Notes: generated from the letters alone by a model not told the origin. Numbered from the stretch's first letter, positions 1 through 9,150 are shown. The stretch: 64,000 bases of DNA from Microbacterium sp. SORGH_AS_1204 (GCF_030818935.1 NZ_JAUTBD010000001.1:3348001-3412000), one strand, 5' to 3'. Numbers and translations are program-made.

Positions 1-2
1 CC

Positions 3-434
3 CGTCAGGACCCCACGTGGTTCCGCACGAACGGCGAGCGCTACGGGCGCGACGGATGCCGCGTGCCGATCCCGTGGACGGCCGACGCCCCGGCGTACGG
101 CTTCAACACCACGGGCGAGTCGTGGCTGCCGCAGCCCGCGGAGTGGGCCGAGCTCGCGCACGACGTGCAGATCGACGACCCCTCATCGACGCTGACGCTC
201 TACCGTGCGCTGCTGGCCGAGCGCCGCAGCCGCAACCTCGGCGCGGGCGACATCGAGTGGCTCGACGGCTTCGGCGACGACGTCGTGGCGTTCCGCAACG
301 GCGGCCTCACGGTCATCGCCAACCTGGGTGACGACGTGGTGGAGCTGCCCGCGGGTGAGGTGCTCGTGGCGAGCGCCCCGCTCGACGGCCACCGGCTGCC
401 CACCGACACGACCGTCTGGATCGCGGCGGCGTAA
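3..434 (+). CDS. Alpha-glucosidase (GH13), C-terminal part
   Basis: This is the 3' end of a glycoside hydrolase family 13 protein, probably an oligo-1,6-glucosidase or alpha-glucosidase that hydrolyses short alpha-glucans in the cytoplasm. The reading frame is open from the window edge to TAA at 432-434, so the N-terminus and catalytic barrel lie outside. Visible family signs are DPTWFRTNGE, the RVPIPWT segment typical of these enzymes just before the last barrel helices, the FNTTGESWLPQP stretch, and a C-terminal beta-sandwich ending in a short hydrophobic strand. A LacI repressor gene begins 24 bp downstream and a sugar ABC importer lies within 9 kb, which fits a carbohydrate-use locus. The exact substrate cannot be told from this fragment. 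Confidence 0.82.
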   Translation, partial: RQDPTWFRTNGERYGRDGCRVPIPWTADAPAYGFNTTGESWLPQPAEWAELAHDVQIDDPSSTLTLYRALLAERRSRNLGAGDIEWLDGFGDDVVAFRNGGLTVIANLGDDVVELPAGEVLVASAPLDGHRLPTDTTVWIAAA

Positions 435-458
435 GCCGCGGCATCCCCCTGCGACACC

Positions 459-1460
459 GTGGTCGGCATCGACGACGTCGCGCGCGCGGCGGGTGTGTCG
501 ACGGCCACGGTCTCGCGGACGCTGAGCGGGCGCGGACCCGTCTCGACGGCGACGCGCGACCGCGTGCTCGCCGCCGCCGACCGGCTCGGGTACGTCGTGT
601 CGGCCGCGGCGTCGAGCCTGGCCACCGGGCGCACGCGAGCGGTCGGGGTGGTCGTGCCCTTCCTCGACCGATGGTTCTTCAGCACGGTGCTCGCGGGGAT
701 CTCCGACGCGCTCGTGCGTCGCGGCTACGACATCACGCTCTACAGCGTGAGCGCCGACGCCGCCGAGCGCCGCCGCGTCTTCGACGACCATCTGCGGCGT
801 CGCCGCATCGACGCGGTCATCACCATCGCCCTCGAACTGGATGCCGAGGAGTCGGCGTCGCTGCGCGGCCTCGGCGTACCGATCGTCGCGATCGCCGGGC
901 CCCACCCCCTGCTGACCACGCTCACCGTCGACGACCTCGCCGTCGGTCGCCTGGCGACGGCGCACCTGCTCGGGTTGGGTCATCGCCGCCTGGCGCACAT
1001 CGGGGCGGATGCCGTGACCGACGCGGCGTCGTCGGTGCCGACGCTGCGGCGCCGCGGATTCGAGGACTCCCTCGCCGAGGCGGGGATCACGCAGTACGAC
1101 GTCGAACCGGCCGACTTCACGATCGACGGCGGTTCGAGGGCGGCGGCGCGCCTGCTGGCGCGCGATGATCGCCCGACGGCTCTGTTCGCCGCCTCCGACG
1201 AGATGGCGATCGGGGCCATCCTCGCCGCGCGCGAGCTCGGCCTGCGTGTACCCGACGACGTCTCGATCATCGGCGTCGACGGCCATGAGCTCGGCCGGTG
1301 GTTCGGTTTGACCACCGTCGACCAGTTCGCCCGCGGTCAAGGAGAACGCGCGGCCGAGGCCGTGCTCAGCGCACTCGACGGCGCACAGCCCGCACCCGGT
1401 CGGGGAACGCTGCCTTTCGAGCTGGTCGACCGCGGCTCCACCGCTGCGCCGCACGACTGA
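459..1460 (+). CDS. LacI-family transcriptional regulator
   Basis: A 333-residue LacI/GalR repressor. Residues 1-50 form the helix-turn-helix and hinge helix (IDDVARAAGVSTATVSRTLS, then RVLAAADRLGYV). Residues 60-330 form the periplasmic-binding-protein-like sugar sensor, with VGVVVPFLDRWFFSTVLAGI at its start and the DDVSIIGVDGHE signature near 265. The start is GTG at 459, because the HTH begins immediately after it; no strong ribosome-binding site precedes it. It follows the alpha-glucosidase closely on the same strand, so it probably represses that gene and perhaps the ABC importer at 5.7-8.9 kb in response to a sugar. I saw no clear operator palindrome. Confidence 0.9.
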   Translation: MVGIDDVARAAGVSTATVSRTLSGRGPVSTATRDRVLAAADRLGYVVSAAASSLATGRTRAVGVVVPFLDRWFFSTVLAGISDALVRRGYDITLYSVSADAAERRRVFDDHLRRRRIDAVITIALELDAEESASLRGLGVPIVAIAGPHPLLTTLTVDDLAVGRLATAHLLGLGHRRLAHIGADAVTDAASSVPTLRRRGFEDSLAEAGITQYDVEPADFTIDGGSRAAARLLARDDRPTALFAASDEMAIGAILAARELGLRVPDDVSIIGVDGHELGRWFGLTTVDQFARGQGERAAEAVLSALDGAQPAPGRGTLPFELVDRGSTAAPHD

Positions 1461-1549
1461 CGACGTCACCCGGGCGTCGCCTCGGCGCACGCCGGGCATC
1501 ACCCTCGGCGCACGCCGGGCGGTGCTCCCGAGGCGCCGAGCCGCTCGGC

Positions 1550-1807
1550 TCAGCGCGCCGCGCCGCGCAGGGTCGCGGTGACCGGCCCCACCGGGTCGGT
1601 GACGAAGCACGACACGCTGCGGTCGCCGATGGGCCAGGACTTGCGGCTGGGGCTCAGGTAGACGTAGTCCAGTGCGGATCGGTCGTAGGCCAGGCCGACG
1701 AACCCGGCGAACGCCTCGACGCAGCCGGCTTCGGCGCTGTGCGCGACCTCGTCGTCTCCCGGGTAGGCGTCCGTCTCGCCCGCCACCGGGAACCGGGCAT
1801 AGTCGCA
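1550..1807 (-). pseudogene. Decayed partial duplicate of a septum-formation-type domain
   Basis: About 85 codons on the minus strand resemble the C-terminal half of the protein encoded just upstream at 1833-2921. Shared landmarks include the AYPGD segment, a central GC..A/F.G.VG segment, LDY.Y, a K/TWxxGDR motif and a late C.(V/L)..DP, ending in a similar short tail. The fragment is in another frame from the neighbour and has no convincing start codon before the GTG at 1786, so it lacks the membrane segments and the first half of the domain. It is best read as a remnant of a tandem duplication. A short expressed peptide cannot be excluded. Confidence 0.5.
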
Positions 1808-1832
1808 CGACGCGACCCCGGCCGCCCCCGCG

Positions 1833-2921
1833 TCAGAGCCCGGAACCGGCCAGCGAGCCCGTCGTCTGCTCGACCTCGGGGTCGTAGAGCAGGCAGAAGA
1901 TCTCGCGGTCGCCGACGGCCCACGTCTGCTCCGTCGGGCCCACGAAGTAGTAGTCGAGGCGCGAGTCCTGGTACGACACCCCGACGTACCCGGTGTAGGC
2001 GGCCTCGCAGCCGTCGAGGGCCGCCGCCTCGATCGCCGCGTCGCCGGGGTATGCCGAGCCCGGCACGTCGAATCCGCCGAACGCCTCGTACGAGTGCGGC
2101 AGCGCGCAGTCGACGATGTTGTCGGAGGTCACGAACCCGCCGGGCAGGTCGTCGAGGCAGGCGCCGACGACGAGGGCGGAGGGGTCGAACGGGGCCTGCT
2201 CGTCGGGTGCGACGGACACGCCGCCTTCCTCCGGCGGCGCGTACGGGTCGGCCGACCGACCGGCGGCCGTGAACACCGAGAGCAGCAGAGCGCCGATGAT
2301 GACGGTCGCCAGGAACAGGGTGAGCACCCCGCCCGCGACGATGCCGCCGAGGGCGAGACCACGGCCCTTCTCACCGGTGCGCTTGATCTGCGACAACGCC
2401 ACCGCGCCCGTCACGATGCCCGCGACCGGGACGATGACACCCAGCACGAGGGCGACGATCGCGAGCACGTTGGTGCGCGCCGTCTCCGGAGCCGCGGGGG
2501 CCGCCGGCCTGTCGACCACCGCGGTGGCCGACGCGGGTGCCGAGGAGGCGCCCGGGTAGCCCGAGACCGAGGGGAACGCCGATCCCGTGTCATGCGGCGC
2601 AGCCGGAATGGGCGGGAGGCTGCCGGCCGCGGGGGCGGCGAAGGCGAGCAGGCCCTGTTGCGCCAAGCGCGCGCCGACGAGGCGGGCGGCCTCGTGGGCC
2701 TCGGCGTCATCGCCCGCCGAGCCGAAGACGGCGAGCGTGCCCTCGGGCGCCTCCGACAGGTGCACCGCGAGGGCGACGGGTGCGGCGCCGCCCGCATCGC
2801 GGGACACGGCGAGCGCGTTCGACGACGCATCGACGTCGAACCCCTGCTCGGTCAGCGCTGCCACGACGGCATCCTTCGCGCGATCGACGGGAAGGGAGAG
2901 ACGCAGTTCGGCGGCTGCCAT
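1833..2921 (-). CDS. DUF4190 membrane protein with septum-formation-like C-terminal domain
   Basis: A 362-residue membrane protein. Residues 1-100 are a small alpha/beta domain beginning MAAAELRLSL, followed by a proline/alanine-rich linker to 148. Residues 150-176 and 187-214 are two hydrophobic segments of the DUF4190 type, separated by a basic KRTGEKGRG loop. Residues 240-362 form an extracytoplasmic domain with paired cysteines (VGACLDD, IVDCALPH, DGCEAAY, IFCLLYD), as in the Septum_form family of actinobacterial membrane proteins. The ATG at 2921 was chosen because AGGAGC sits 5-6 nt upstream. The open frame extends 54 codons further, but that part is arginine-rich and looks non-coding. 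Its function is not established; a link to cell envelope or division is only suggested by the family name. Confidence 0.75.
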   Translation of the reverse strand: MAAAELRLSLPVDRAKDAVVAALTEQGFDVDASSNALAVSRDAGGAAPVALAVHLSEAPEGTLAVFGSAGDDAEAHEAARLVGARLAQQGLLAFAAPAAGSLPPIPAAPHDTGSAFPSVSGYPGASSAPASATAVVDRPAAPAAPETARTNVLAIVALVLGVIVPVAGIVTGAVALSQIKRTGEKGRGLALGGIVAGGVLTLFLATVIIGALLLSVFTAAGRSADPYAPPEEGGVSVAPDEQAPFDPSALVVGACLDDLPGGFVTSDNIVDCALPHSYEAFGGFDVPGSAYPGDAAIEAAALDGCEAAYTGYVGVSYQDSRLDYYFVGPTEQTWAVGDREIFCLLYDPEVEQTTGSLAGSGL

Positions 2922-2989
2922 CGGTGCTCCTGACTTCGCTCGCCGCGGGCGTGCAGCGTTCGTCCAGGGTAGCCCGCCCCTCGCCGGCC

Positions 2990-4183
2990 TCAGCGGATGC
3001 GGCCCACCAGGTCGTCGCGGGTCAGGGTGTCCGACGCGGCGAGCACCGAGCGGGCGGCATCCCGTGCATCTTCGACGTTCCACAGCAGCACGCCGACGAC
3101 CCGGTCGTCGTCGAGGTAGTAGACGACCCCGCGCTCGGCGTCGATCCAGTCTTCGACGGTCTCGAGCGAGGAGTCCAGGGTGCCGACGGCCTCGTACCGG
3201 ATGCCGAAGACCGCGGAGTAGTAGTACGGCGTGTGCGTGTACGCCTCGGCGGCGCCGGCGAGGTTGCGGCCGGCGGCCTTGCCCTGCTCGTTGGCGTTGT
3301 CGACGTGTTCCACGCGACGGCGGCCGAGCAGCCGGTCGGGGTAGCTGGCGACGTCGCCCGCGGCGTAGACGTCGTCGACCGATGCCCGCAGCTGCGCATC
3401 GACGTGCACGCCGTCGTCGACCTCGAGCCCGGCCTCCTCGGCCAGCTCGGCGGCGACCTCGATGCCGAGCCCGCTCACCACGGCATCCGCGCGCACCTCG
3501 TCACCGTTGTCGAGCTCGAGGCGGGCGCCGGTGGCATCCACGTCTCCGCCGGCGACCTTCGACCCGGCGACGATCTCGACGCCCGCGTCGCGGAACAGCT
3601 TCTCGAAGCGCTCGGCGAGGGCCGCGGGGAACACGGCGTCACCGAGCACGGCACCCGTGTGCACGAGGACGGTGTCGACGCCGTTCTGCACGAGCGCGGC
3701 GGCGAGCTCCGAACCGATGTAGCCCCCGCCGACGACGGCGATGCGGTCGACCTCGCCGGCGAGCGCGCGCAGGCGCCGGTAGTCCTGGGCGGTGCGGAAG
3801 CTCAGGGCGCGCTCGCCGTTCGAGCGATCCTCGACGGGCAGGGGCACGGGCTTTCCCCCGGTGGCGAGCAGGAGCTTGCCGTACGAGAACGTGTCGCCTG
3901 CGGCATCCACCTCGTGCGCGTCGGGGCGGATCGCCGTCGCGCGCGTCTGCAGCCGGATGTCGGCGCCGGTGTCGTCGGCCGTGCCGAGCGGCACCTCGTC
4001 CCACGTGAACTCGTCGTCGGTCCACAGCTTCTTGCTCAGGGCGGGGCGCGTGTAGGGCTCGTCGACGTCGTCGCTCAGGATGCCGATCGACCCGTCCGCG
4101 TCGATCTCGCGGATGCCACGGGCAGCGGTGTCGGCGACCATCCCGCCGCCGACGATGAGGTAGTCGAAGTGTGTCGTCGTCAT
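2990..4183 (-). CDS. FAD/NAD(P)-dependent ferredoxin-reductase-type oxidoreductase
   Basis: A 397-residue flavoprotein of the class that passes electrons from NAD(P)H to ferredoxin- or rubredoxin-like partners. The FAD-binding Rossmann motif IVGGGMVAD lies at residues 10-18, and the NAD(P)-binding motif VVGGGYIGSEL at 150-160. The AAGDVASYP motif near 280 contacts FAD, and the C-terminal domain (residues 320-397) is the reductase dimerisation type. The ATG at 4183 gives the normal N-terminus (MTTTHFDYLIVGGG); an ATG 8 codons upstream is possible, and neither has an obvious ribosome-binding site. No ferredoxin or P450 gene is adjacent, so the partner is unknown. Its start diverges from the amidohydrolase gene at 4340. 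Confidence 0.87.
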   Translation of the reverse strand: MTTTHFDYLIVGGGMVADTAARGIREIDADGSIGILSDDVDEPYTRPALSKKLWTDDEFTWDEVPLGTADDTGADIRLQTRATAIRPDAHEVDAAGDTFSYGKLLLATGGKPVPLPVEDRSNGERALSFRTAQDYRRLRALAGEVDRIAVVGGGYIGSELAAALVQNGVDTVLVHTGAVLGDAVFPAALAERFEKLFRDAGVEIVAGSKVAGGDVDATGARLELDNGDEVRADAVVSGLGIEVAAELAEEAGLEVDDGVHVDAQLRASVDDVYAAGDVASYPDRLLGRRRVEHVDNANEQGKAAGRNLAGAAEAYTHTPYYYSAVFGIRYEAVGTLDSSLETVEDWIDAERGVVYYLDDDRVVGVLLWNVEDARDAARSVLAASDTLTRDDLVGRIR

Positions 4184-4327
4184 GCGGCCAGCATCGCCGC
4201 CGCGCATGGCCGAGCCGGACGGCTTGCGGGCGCCCACGGCATCCGGTAGCGGATGGGGCGACCGCGGCGCCGCCGCCGCGGAGACCGTCACGCCACGCGG
4301 ACCCGCGCCGCTGTCGGGGGTGCGAAC

Positions 4328-4339
4328 TAGGCTCGGGGC
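4328..4339 (+). promoter_or_regulatory. Probable leaderless promoter of the amidohydrolase gene
   Basis: TAGGCT at 4328-4333 fits an actinobacterial -10 box and lies 6 nt before the ATG at 4340, so transcription would begin at or next to the start codon. There is no ribosome-binding site. No good -35 box is visible. Confidence 0.5.
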
Positions 4340-5554
4340 ATGAGCGTCGACCTCGAGAGCCTGTACACCGACCTGCACTCCCATCCGGAGCTGTCGTTCC
4401 AGGAGACGCGTACGGCCGGCATCATCGCCCGCCATCTCGCCGACCTGGGGCTCGAGGTCGAAGAAGGCATCGGGCGCACGGGCGTCGTCACGCGCATCGA
4501 CAACGGCGACGGACCGGTCGTGTGGTTGCGCGCCGACATGGACGGCCTCCCCGTCGAAGAGCAGACGGGTCTGGCCTACGCCAGTACGGCCCGCGGCACC
4601 GACCCCGCCGGCAACGCGGTGCCCGTCATGCACGCCTGCGGTCACGACATGCACGTCACCGCCCTCATCGGCGCGCTCGAGAAGCTCGTCGCGACGCGCG
4701 ATGAGTGGTCGGGCACGATCGTGGCGGTGTTCCAGCCCGCCGAGGAGTACGGCGCGGGCTCGCAGGCGATGATCGCCGACGGCGTGCTCGAGCGCTACCC
4801 GACGCCCGACATCGTGCTCGGGCAGCACGTCACGCCGCTGCCCGCCGGCGTGATCGGCGTGCGCCCGGGCACCCAGATGGCGGCATCCGACGGTCTGACC
4901 GTCGTCATGCACGGCCGCGGGGGCCACGGCTCGCGCCCGCACTCGACGATCGACCCGATCGTCATGGCGGCCGCGACCGTCATGCGGCTTCAGACCGTCG
5001 TCTCGCGCGAGGTCGACCCGCGCGATGTCGCCGTCGTGACCGTGGGATCGATCCACGCAGGACTCAAGAACAACATCATCCCCGCCGAGGCGAAGCTCGA
5101 GCTGAGCCTGCGCTACCCCGACGACACCGCCCGCGCGCGCGTGATGAGCAAGGTCGAACGCATCATCCGGGCCGAGGCGCAGGCCTCCGGCGCCGAGAAG
5201 GAGCCGACCATCTCCACCGACCACACCCTGCCGCCCACCATCAACGACGCGGATGCCACGGCCCGCCTCACCGCGGCGTTCCGGCGCTCGTTCGGCGAGG
5301 CGTCGGTGGTCGACCCGGGCATGTTCACCGGCAGCGAGGACGTGTCGTGGTTCGCCCGCGAATCGGGCGCTCCGCTGGTGTTCTGGTTCTGGGGCGGCGT
5401 CGATCCGCAGACCTTCGCCGACGCGCTGGCCGGCGGCACGATCGAGCGCGACATCCCGACCAACCACTCGCCCTTCTTCGCGCCCGTCATGCAGCCGACG
5501 ATCGACCGGGGCGTCGAGAACCTCGTGGTCGCCGCCCGCGAATTCCTCGGCTGA
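4340..5554 (+). CDS. M20-family amidohydrolase (hippurate hydrolase/N-acyl amino acid amidohydrolase type)
   Basis: A 404-residue zinc-dependent amidohydrolase that probably cleaves an N-acyl amino acid or a similar amide. Family landmarks appear in order: LHSHPELSFQE near 14-24, LRADMDGLPVEE near 65, MHACGHDMHV near 95 (metal ligands), FQPAEE near 132 (catalytic and metal glutamates), and a dimerisation domain from about 180 to 300. The length is normal and the ATG is supported by the -10 box just upstream. It sits alone between a divergent flavoprotein and a convergent ABC transporter, from which a cluster of hairpin repeats separates it. Substrate specificity cannot be read from sequence. 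Confidence 0.88.
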   Translation: MSVDLESLYTDLHSHPELSFQETRTAGIIARHLADLGLEVEEGIGRTGVVTRIDNGDGPVVWLRADMDGLPVEEQTGLAYASTARGTDPAGNAVPVMHACGHDMHVTALIGALEKLVATRDEWSGTIVAVFQPAEEYGAGSQAMIADGVLERYPTPDIVLGQHVTPLPAGVIGVRPGTQMAASDGLTVVMHGRGGHGSRPHSTIDPIVMAAATVMRLQTVVSREVDPRDVAVVTVGSIHAGLKNNIIPAEAKLELSLRYPDDTARARVMSKVERIIRAEAQASGAEKEPTISTDHTLPPTINDADATARLTAAFRRSFGEASVVDPGMFTGSEDVSWFARESGAPLVFWFWGGVDPQTFADALAGGTIERDIPTNHSPFFAPVMQPTIDRGVENLVVAAREFLG

Positions 5555-5602
5555 GGGCGCTGGCTCGGCTGGTTCCGATCCCTCCGAGAAGCTCTCGGAC
5601 CT

Positions 5603-5713
5603 CCCCGTCAGACGGCTGAGCCCGTCGAAGCCACCGGGCCCCGCGTACCGCGGCGCGGTCCCTTCGACACGCCAGGGCCCTCCCCGCCAGGTGGCTGAGC
5701 CCGTCGAACCACC
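5603..5713. repeat. Cluster of three TGAGCC(C/T)GTCGAA hairpin repeats between convergent genes
   Basis: Three copies of an approximately 24-bp imperfect palindrome lie at 5613-5634, 5657-5680 and 5689-5713, in alternating orientation. The core is TGAGCCCGTCGAA or its complement, bordered by short pairing arms (GGTGG/CCACC or GGTCCC/GGGCCC). The cluster fills the gap between the amidohydrolase stop and the convergent permease stop. It may act as a bidirectional terminator. The same family recurs in and near kdpB and kdpD. Confidence 0.75.
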
Positions 5714-5725
5714 GGGCCCCGCGAG

Positions 5726-6634
5726 TCACTTGATGCCGCTGCGCGCGAAGCCCGCCACGAAGTACCGCTGGAAGACGAGGAACACGATCGCGATCGGCAC
5801 GACGTTCAGCAGGGCGTAGGCCATCGTCGCGCCGTAGTCGCTGCCGAACTGCCCCTGCAGGTACAGCAAGCCGATCGGCAGGGTGAACAGCCGGTTCTCC
5901 CGCAGCGCGATGAGGGGCCAGGCGAAGTCGTTCCACGACGACAGCAGGCTCATGAACACCAGCACCGCGATGAGCGGCTTCGACAGCGGCAGCACGACGC
6001 GCATGAATGTCTGCAGGTGTCCCGCACCGTCGAGGCGCGCGGCCTCGATGAGTTCGCGCGGGATGCCGAGCATGAACTGCCGCGCGAGGAACAGACCGAA
6101 CGCGGATGCCGAGACCGGCAGGATCACCGCCCAATAGGTGCCGTACAGCCCCGACGCCGTGACGATGCGGAACAGCGACACCATGATCACCTGCACCGGC
6201 AGCACGAGGGTCGCCAGCGCGAGGAAGAACAGCGCCGTCGACCCGCGGAAGCGCAACTGCGCGAAGGCGTAGCCCGCGAGCAGGCTCGTCGTGACCGAGA
6301 TCAGCGTCACGACCACCGCGATCGCGACCGAATTTCCGAACCACGTCGCCACGGGGAACGACGAGAACACCCGCTCGAAGTTCTCGAGAGTGACCTCGCG
6401 CGGCCAGAGCCGCAGCTCACGACCGCCGAGCAGTTCGGCGCGCGACGAGAAGGCGACCGCGAGCATCCAGTACAGGGGCGACACCGACGCGAGCCCGATC
6501 ACCGCGACGATGAGCGTGCGCACGAGCAGTCCCCCGCGCCGCGACCGGTCGCGGGTACGGCGGCTCGGACTCCCCGCGGGAGGGGCGAGAGGAGCCCCGG
6601 ATGCCGTGGCATCCACGCGCTCGCCGATGCTCAC
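5726..6634 (-). CDS. Sugar ABC transporter inner-membrane permease (MalG type)
   Basis: A 302-residue permease subunit of a CUT1-type carbohydrate importer. Six hydrophobic segments lie between residues 38 and 300. The EAA loop that docks the ATPase is visible as ELIEAARLDGAGHLQTFMRVVLPLSKP around 210-236. The start is a GTG at 6634 whose last bases overlap the TGA of the upstream permease gene, which indicates translational coupling; the longer open frame upstream is a shadow of that gene. It forms an operon with the partner permease and binding protein. No ATPase gene is present, so a shared MsiK-like ATPase elsewhere is likely. Confidence 0.9.
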   Translation of the reverse strand: MSIGERVDATASGAPLAPPAGSPSRRTRDRSRRGGLLVRTLIVAVIGLASVSPLYWMLAVAFSSRAELLGGRELRLWPREVTLENFERVFSSFPVATWFGNSVAIAVVVTLISVTTSLLAGYAFAQLRFRGSTALFFLALATLVLPVQVIMVSLFRIVTASGLYGTYWAVILPVSASAFGLFLARQFMLGIPRELIEAARLDGAGHLQTFMRVVLPLSKPLIAVLVFMSLLSSWNDFAWPLIALRENRLFTLPIGLLYLQGQFGSDYGATMAYALLNVVPIAIVFLVFQRYFVAGFARSGIK

Positions 6635-7584
6635 TCGACCACGTCCTTCGTGCGGCTGGCGCGGTACTGCGCGGCGGCGAACACGAGCGCGAAGACGAAC
6701 AGCACCATGCCGATCGCCGCGGCGTACCCCTGGTCGCGCGTGACGAAGCCCGTCTCGTACGCGTAGGTGACGAGCACGCTGGTGGCCCCTCCGGGCCCTC
6801 CGCCGGTGAGCACGAACACGATGTCGAACACCTGGAACGAGAAGATGACGTTCAGCACGACGAGGAAGAACGACGTCGGCCCGAGCAGCGGCACCGTCAC
6901 GTGCCGGAAGCGCTGCAGCCGGTTCGCCCCGTCGAGCGTGGCGGCCTCGACGAGGTCGGGGCCGATGCCCTGCAGCCCCGCGAGGTAGATGAGCATGTTG
7001 AAGCCCGTGCGCCACCACACCGTCGCCAGCACGATCGTCGCGAACGCGGGAACGGCATCCGACTGCCAGGTCACGGGCGAGAGCCCGACGGCGGTGAGGA
7101 TGCGATTCAGGATGCCGGAGTTCTGATCGAACACGAGCACGCCGATCAGGGCGGTGGCCACACCCGACACCGCCATCGGCAGGATCAGCAGCGAGCGCCA
7201 GAGCGGCCGGGCGGGGAGCGCCGTGTTGAGCAGCGTCGCCGCGATCAGGCCCAGGAGCATCGACAGCGGCGTCACGAGCAGGGTGAACAGCACGGTGTTG
7301 CCGAGCGCCCGCCAGAACAACGGGTCGCCCGCGAGCCGCGCGTAGTTGTCGAGGCCGGCGAAGGTGCCCGCACCGAAGCCGTCGGTGCGCTGCAGGCTCA
7401 CGAGGAACGCTCCCCCCAGCGGCACCAGCACGAACACCAGCAGCAGCAGGTAGTTCGGGGCGACGAACCCGTACGCGGCGAGCAGCTCGCGCCGGGCGCC
7501 GGGGCGGCGGGCGCGAAGCCGCTCCCCCGACGTCGGGCGACCCGGTCGCGACACGCGCGCCCGGGCGACCGCGGTGTCAGCCAC
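6631..7584 (-). CDS. Sugar ABC transporter inner-membrane permease (MalF type)
   Basis: A 317-residue permease subunit, partner of the downstream MalG-type protein. A basic N-terminus (residues 1-33) is followed by hydrophobic segments from 36 to 305. The EAA motif appears as DLVEAATLDGANRLQRFRHVTVP around 218-240, and the GGGPGG loop typical of MalF-type permeases near 272. The start is GTG at 7582-7584, overlapping the TGA of the binding-protein gene, so the three genes are translationally coupled. It mediates uptake of an oligosaccharide or glycoside; the LacI and alpha-glucosidase genes nearby suggest an alpha-glucoside, but that is inference. Confidence 0.9.
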   Translation of the reverse strand: MADTAVARARVSRPGRPTSGERLRARRPGARRELLAAYGFVAPNYLLLLVFVLVPLGGAFLVSLQRTDGFGAGTFAGLDNYARLAGDPLFWRALGNTVLFTLLVTPLSMLLGLIAATLLNTALPARPLWRSLLILPMAVSGVATALIGVLVFDQNSGILNRILTAVGLSPVTWQSDAVPAFATIVLATVWWRTGFNMLIYLAGLQGIGPDLVEAATLDGANRLQRFRHVTVPLLGPTSFFLVVLNVIFSFQVFDIVFVLTGGGPGGATSVLVTYAYETGFVTRDQGYAAAIGMVLFVFALVFAAAQYRASRTKDVVE

Positions 7585-8878
7585 CGGTGGCCGCCCCGAT
7601 CCCCACCTGCAGGTTGGTCACCGTCGTCGCGGCATCCTGCGCCCCCGTGAAGGCGAGGTCGAGCTGCTCCTTCAGCACCGGGATGATCGCCGACATCGAC
7701 GGACTCGCGACCTGTGCCACGTCTTGCGGCTGCACCAGTGACGCCTGGCCGGCGAACACGGGTCCGAGATCGGGGCGCACGTCGAAGGTGAGGTCGTCGG
7801 TGAGCAGGTCGGCGCGGGTGGGGAGGAGGGATGCCGCGCGGCAGAAGTCGCGCATGGGGTCGGCGTCCGTGACGAACTCGAGGAAGGCCGCCGCGAGTTC
7901 GGGCTGCTGCGTGTTCGCGGTGGCGACGAGCGCGTTGCCACCGAAGTCGCTGCCGGCGCGGACGTTTCGCGGCGCGAACGTCGCCGTCCATTCGAAGTCG
8001 GCGGTCTGCTCGGCATCCGGGATCTGGAAGGCTCCCGACCACACCATCGCGACCGACTGCGAGAACCACGATTCCGCCGCGTAGCTCGACGAGGCGATGG
8101 TGTTGTTGGCGGGCACGTAGTCCTTGGTGAAGAACGAGCTCGAGAACTCCACCGCCTGTCGCGCGGCGTCGGAATCGATCGCAGGAGTCTTCTGGTCGGA
8201 TTCGAGGAACGCGCCGTCGGACTGGAACAGCAGGCTGAACCAGCGCGTGACGCCGTTGCCCTGCCAGTTGTAGGCCCACGGCCAGCGGTCGGCGGCCAGG
8301 CCCGCGCGCAGTCGTGCGCCGAGGGCGTCGAGCTGGTCCCAGGTCCAGGCGTCCTCGGCCGAGGTGGGGATCTCGGAGGCGTCGATGCCCGCCTGCCGGA
8401 ACAGGTCGAGGTTGACGAGGATCGCCGAGGTGTCGGTGTGGTGCGGAAGGCCGAAGGTGCCGTCGCCGTTCTGGACCGCGGCCCAGGCTTGAGGGGTGAA
8501 CTGGCTCTCACGGTCGGCCGTGAGCAGCGGCTGCAGGTCGAGCAGCTGCCCCCGCCCCGCGTACGCGCCGAACGTGTAATACGGCACGCGGAAGATGTCG
8601 GGCGGGTTGCCCGCCTGCAGCTGCGCGTCGATGTTGGTGAACATCTGCTCGTACGGCACGGCATTGAGCTCGACGGTGACGCCGTCGTTCGCGGCCTCGA
8701 AGGCGGCGATGGCGGCGCGGAAGCCCGCGAGCTCGGCATCCGTACCCCAGGTGGTGAAGGTGAGTGTGCCCTGGCGTCTCTCGGCGGGGGCGGACTGGAC
8801 GAACCCGCAGCTCGCGAGGACGAAGGGCAGCGCGAGCGCCCCGGTTCCGGCGAGGAAGGTACGGCGTGTGACTGGCAT
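7577..8878 (-). CDS. Extracellular sugar-binding lipoprotein of the ABC importer
   Basis: A 433-residue solute-binding protein (family 1, ExtB type). The N-terminus MPVTRRTFLAGTGALALPF carries a twin-arginine motif and then a lipobox (LASC) with the lipidated cysteine near 24, so it is probably a Tat-exported lipoprotein. TFTTWGTDAELAGFRAAIAAFE at the start of the mature domain and the PPDIFRVPYY segment near 90 are typical of sugar-binding proteins. The ATG at 8878 is preceded by CGGAGA about 8 nt upstream. It is the first gene of the three-gene importer operon. The 270-bp region upstream holds the divergent promoter for the peptidase gene; I found no firm operator there. Confidence 0.9.
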   Translation of the reverse strand: MPVTRRTFLAGTGALALPFVLASCGFVQSAPAERRQGTLTFTTWGTDAELAGFRAAIAAFEAANDGVTVELNAVPYEQMFTNIDAQLQAGNPPDIFRVPYYTFGAYAGRGQLLDLQPLLTADRESQFTPQAWAAVQNGDGTFGLPHHTDTSAILVNLDLFRQAGIDASEIPTSAEDAWTWDQLDALGARLRAGLAADRWPWAYNWQGNGVTRWFSLLFQSDGAFLESDQKTPAIDSDAARQAVEFSSSFFTKDYVPANNTIASSSYAAESWFSQSVAMVWSGAFQIPDAEQTADFEWTATFAPRNVRAGSDFGGNALVATANTQQPELAAAFLEFVTDADPMRDFCRAASLLPTRADLLTDDLTFDVRPDLGPVFAGQASLVQPQDVAQVASPSMSAIIPVLKEQLDLAFTGAQDAATTVTNLQVGIGAATGG

Positions 8879-9150
8879 GGCGATCTCCGTGTCTCGTCTC
8901 GAGGAGCGGACGCCGGGGCCGCGTTGCTCCTCGGGTGCAGACGCTACGCCCGCCCTGTGGCGTCCCCGAGGGGTTGCGCGCAACGCCCGAGACTGCGCCG
9001 ACCACGTGCCGATCGAGACGATGTTTCGGCACCCTCCCGCGAGGCGGCGTCGTCGCGGCCGAGATGGTTCGGCTCGCCGCCCGCTACCGCACAACGCGCT
9101 CCGGTACAGCCCCTGTCGCGAGAAGAAATCGAGCGAGTACCGTGACCGTC

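Noticed and set aside
183..1808. A 541-codon minus-strand open frame
   Set aside because: It is antisense to the alpha-glucosidase and LacI genes, arginine-rich, and has no domain; it reflects GC-biased codon use of the real genes.
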